Below are positions 62,366-64,000 of a stretch of 64,000 bases of DNA, piece after piece; within the stretch, counting starts at the first letter, position 1, and each line of letters opens with the position of its first letter. This DNA comes from Bosea sp. AS-1 (lineage in GTDB: Bacteria > Pseudomonadota > Alphaproteobacteria > Rhizobiales > Beijerinckiaceae), in the NCBI RefSeq assembly GCF_002220095.1, contig NZ_CP022372.1, forward strand, positions 282,501 to 346,500, in the 5' to 3' direction. The position numbers and the translations under genes are program-made. The notes below the pieces were generated by a model that worked only from the letters and a program-made list of their open reading frames with translations, made no database searches and was not told where the DNA came from.

Positions 62366-63295
62366 CCTTGGGTCGAAGATCGGGTAGCAGAGGTCGATGA
62401 CGAGGTTCACCAGCACATAGGTGAAGGCGACGAAGAGCATGCAGCCCTGGATCACCGGGTAGTCGCGCGCGAAGATCGCATCGACCAACAGACGGCCGAG
62501 GCCGGGAATGGTGAAGACGGTCTCGACGACCGCGATGCCGCCGAGCAGGTTGCCAAGTACCAGGCCGATCAGGGTCCAGGTCGGGCCGAAGGCGTTCTTG
62601 AAGGCGTGGCGCCAGAGCACCGCGGCCTCGGAGAGACCCTTGGCGCGGGCATGGGTGATGTAGTCGAGCCTGAGCACCTCCAGCGTCGAGGCGCGGGCCA
62701 TGCGCAGGATGACGCCCATCTCGTGCAGGAACAGCGTCATGATCGGCATGATCAGGTAGATCAGGCCGGCCTTGAAGTTCTCGTTGATCGAGACGTAGCC
62801 GACGACCGGCAGCCAGCCGAGCTTGAGGCCGAAGAAGAGCAGCAGCAGCAGGCCGAGCCAGAAGGTCGGGATCGAGAGCAGCAGCGTGGCAGCGCCGACC
62901 AACCCGATGTCGAGGCTGGAATCCTGTTTCCAGGCGGCGATGACGCCGGCGGGCACTGCGAACAGGCTCGCTAGGAAGACCGCGACCAGCACGATCTGGG
63001 CCGAGACCCAGAAGCGTTGCAGGATCAGCGGCAGCACCGCCTGCTGCGAGGAGATCGACTGGCCGAAATCGCCGTGCAGGACATTGCCGATCCAGATGCC
63101 GAACTGGATCGGAAGCGACTGGTCGAGTCCGAGTCGGGCGCGCAGATCGGCCAGGCTCGCTGGCGTCGCCAGGTCGCCCAGCATCAACTGGGCCGGGTCA
63201 CCCGGAATCAGCCGGATCAGGACGAACACCGACACCGCGACGATCAGCAATGTCGGCAACGCCATCCCGATCCGCGTCAGCGCGAAACGAAACAT
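62351..63295 (-). CDS. dipeptide-type ABC permease (DppB-like)
   Basis: A 314-residue permease with six helices. RIGMALPTLLIVAVSVFVLIRLIPGDPAQ is the standard DppB start; YITHARAKGLSEAAVLWRHAFKNA is the cytoplasmic EAA-type loop and GGIAVVETVFTIPGLGRLL a late signature. ATG 63295 has a GGGAGGG site. It lies 60 nt after the binding-protein gene, with a hairpin between, and overlaps the DppC-like gene. The C-terminus (FDPRVTAQ) is encoded partly by the third 18-bp repeat unit. Confidence 0.93.
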   Translation of the reverse strand: MFRFALTRIGMALPTLLIVAVSVFVLIRLIPGDPAQLMLGDLATPASLADLRARLGLDQSLPIQFGIWIGNVLHGDFGQSISSQQAVLPLILQRFWVSAQIVLVAVFLASLFAVPAGVIAAWKQDSSLDIGLVGAATLLLSIPTFWLGLLLLLFFGLKLGWLPVVGYVSINENFKAGLIYLIMPIMTLFLHEMGVILRMARASTLEVLRLDYITHARAKGLSEAAVLWRHAFKNAFGPTWTLIGLVLGNLLGGIAVVETVFTIPGLGRLLVDAIFARDYPVIQGCMLFVAFTYVLVNLVIDLCYPIFDPRVTAQ

Positions 63296-63318
63296 CGAAG
63301 GCCCTCCCAAGCCTCAGC

Positions 63319-63346
63319 GCCGGCCCCGTGCGATGCCGGGGCCGGC
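63319..63346 (-). other. intercistronic hairpin after peptide-binding-protein gene
   Basis: A perfect 10-bp GC stem, GCCGGCCCCG (63319-63328) pairing with CGGGGCCGGC (63337-63346) over an 8-nt loop, lies 9 nt after the binding-protein stop (minus strand) and 23 nt before the permease start. There is no U-tract. It should stabilise the binding-protein mRNA or attenuate read-through into the permease genes. Confidence 0.8.
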
Positions 63347-63355
63347 CGTGCCGCC

Positions 63356-64000
63356 TTACTTGGCGACGCTCACTTCCCAAAGCCGCAGCTGCGACGCCCA
63401 GGGCGTCACGCCGGTCACGCGCTTGTTGTGGGCGATGATGTCGAGGTCGTTATGGGTAAAGATGGTCGGCACCTGCTCGATGAAACGCTTGTGCAGTTCG
63501 TCGAAGATCTTCTGACGCTCAGCGGTATCGGTCACCACCATCGACTTCTGGATCAGGGCGAGCGCTTCCGGGTCCTCCCAGATCTTGCGCGGCTGCTTGT
63601 CCTTGGGGCCGGAGATCTGTTCGAAGCCCAGAGCGGGGTCGAAGCGGGCCGAATAGGAGAAGGCCTGCATCTGGTAGTTGCCCTTGTTGTAGCGGTCGAG
63701 CTGCGTCGCCCATTCGAGCATTTCGATCTCGGCGTTGATGCCGGCCGCCTGCATCATCGCCTGGGCAATGACGGCGGTGTTGAAGCTCGGTGCGCTGGAG
63801 CGCTTGTTGGCGAGGATCACGATCTTCTCGCCCTTGTAGCCGGCTTTCTGGAGCAGCTCCTTGGCCTTGGCGGGGTCGTATTTGAAGCCCTGCTTCTCGA
63901 CGTCACCGTAATACTTCGAGGTCATGTAGACCGGCGAGTTGTTGGGCTTGCCGAGGCCGTTCGAGACATTGGCGACGAGCTCGGGGAAATCGATCGCGGC
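63356..64000 (-). CDS. dipeptide-type ABC substrate-binding protein, partial
   Basis: The C-terminal 214 residues of a large SBP_bac_5-type binding protein; the N-terminus and signal lie beyond the window edge at 64000. The fragment contains a YDPAKAKELLQKAGYKGEKIV helix typical of the family, AVIAQAMMQAAGINAEIEMLEW, and VPTIFTHNDLDIIAHNKRVTG near the end. It is the first gene here of the leftward peptide importer. The ligand may be di- or oligopeptides, or another small molecule such as glutathione. Confidence 0.92.
   Translation of the reverse strand, partial: AAIDFPELVANVSNGLGKPNNSPVYMTSKYYGDVEKQGFKYDPAKAKELLQKAGYKGEKIVILANKRSSAPSFNTAVIAQAMMQAAGINAEIEMLEWATQLDRYNKGNYQMQAFSYSARFDPALGFEQISGPKDKQPRKIWEDPEALALIQKSMVVTDTAERQKIFDELHKRFIEQVPTIFTHNDLDIIAHNKRVTGVTPWASQLRLWEVSVAK

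Overview
The window looks like an ordinary, gene-dense, GC-rich stretch of chromosome from an alphaproteobacterium of the order Hyphomicrobiales (Rhizobiales). A Bosea-like organism is my best guess, from gene content only. Support comes from the rsmB / heparinase-like / purH order, an sdhCDAB operon preceded by a mesaconyl-CoA hydratase-like MaoC gene, a DUF1674 (SDHAF4-like) gene, an hmuTUV locus, and several palindromic intergenic elements of the kind common in this group. I see no rRNA or tRNA genes, CRISPR array, phage, transposase or replication origin.

Layout. 0-2.2 kb: a sulfur-stress pair (persulfide-dioxygenase-like Blh plus an ArsR repressor with the two sensing cysteines of BigR/SqrR), then a more AT-rich patch with an XRE regulator. 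2.2-14.9 kb: mostly housekeeping (DUF72, YbaK-type deacylase, LtrA, purH, heparinase-like, rsmB, htpX, cfa, a 2-hydroxyacid dehydrogenase, an L,D-transpeptidase). 15-19.1 kb: a complete heme-acquisition module, hmuTUV diverging from an IsdG-type heme-degrading monooxygenase and a HutX-type heme carrier. 19.2-26 kb: flippase, phosphatase, pyrophosphatase, CitE-like lyase/thioesterase, DUF429, a threonine/serine dehydratase and MeaC. 26.2-29.6 kb: sdhCDAB. 29.8-31.8 kb: a DadA-like oxidase coupled to a class I glutamine amidotransferase. 32-37.2 kb: a TetR-controlled RND efflux operon with a 26-bp perfect palindrome at its head. 37.2-45.2 kb: an HxlR regulator divergent from a DHFR-like protein, a drug/metabolite exporter with a LysR regulator, obgE, a D-threonine-aldolase/D-serine-dehydratase family enzyme and an MsbA-like ABC exporter.

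45.2-59.6 kb is an accessory-looking carbon-scavenging supercluster. Leftward genes encode a Tat-type solute-binding protein, two Gfo/Idh/MocA dehydrogenases, an FGGY kinase, an SDR dehydrogenase, a one-permease sugar ABC importer, a nucleoside hydrolase and an unrecognised protein. Rightward, from a ROK regulator, run nagB, nagA and a second paralogous solute-binding protein. 59.7-64 kb holds a dipeptide-type ABC importer (fused ATPase, two permeases, binding protein cut by the window edge), with an unusual tandem 18-bp repeat across the permease-permease junction.

I did not find a clearly novel defence or mobile system. The best leads are the catabolic supercluster with its paired orphan binding proteins, the 18-bp repeat that multiplies start codons, the strong hairpins directly after two binding-protein genes, and the palindromic operators of the TetR and HxlR systems.
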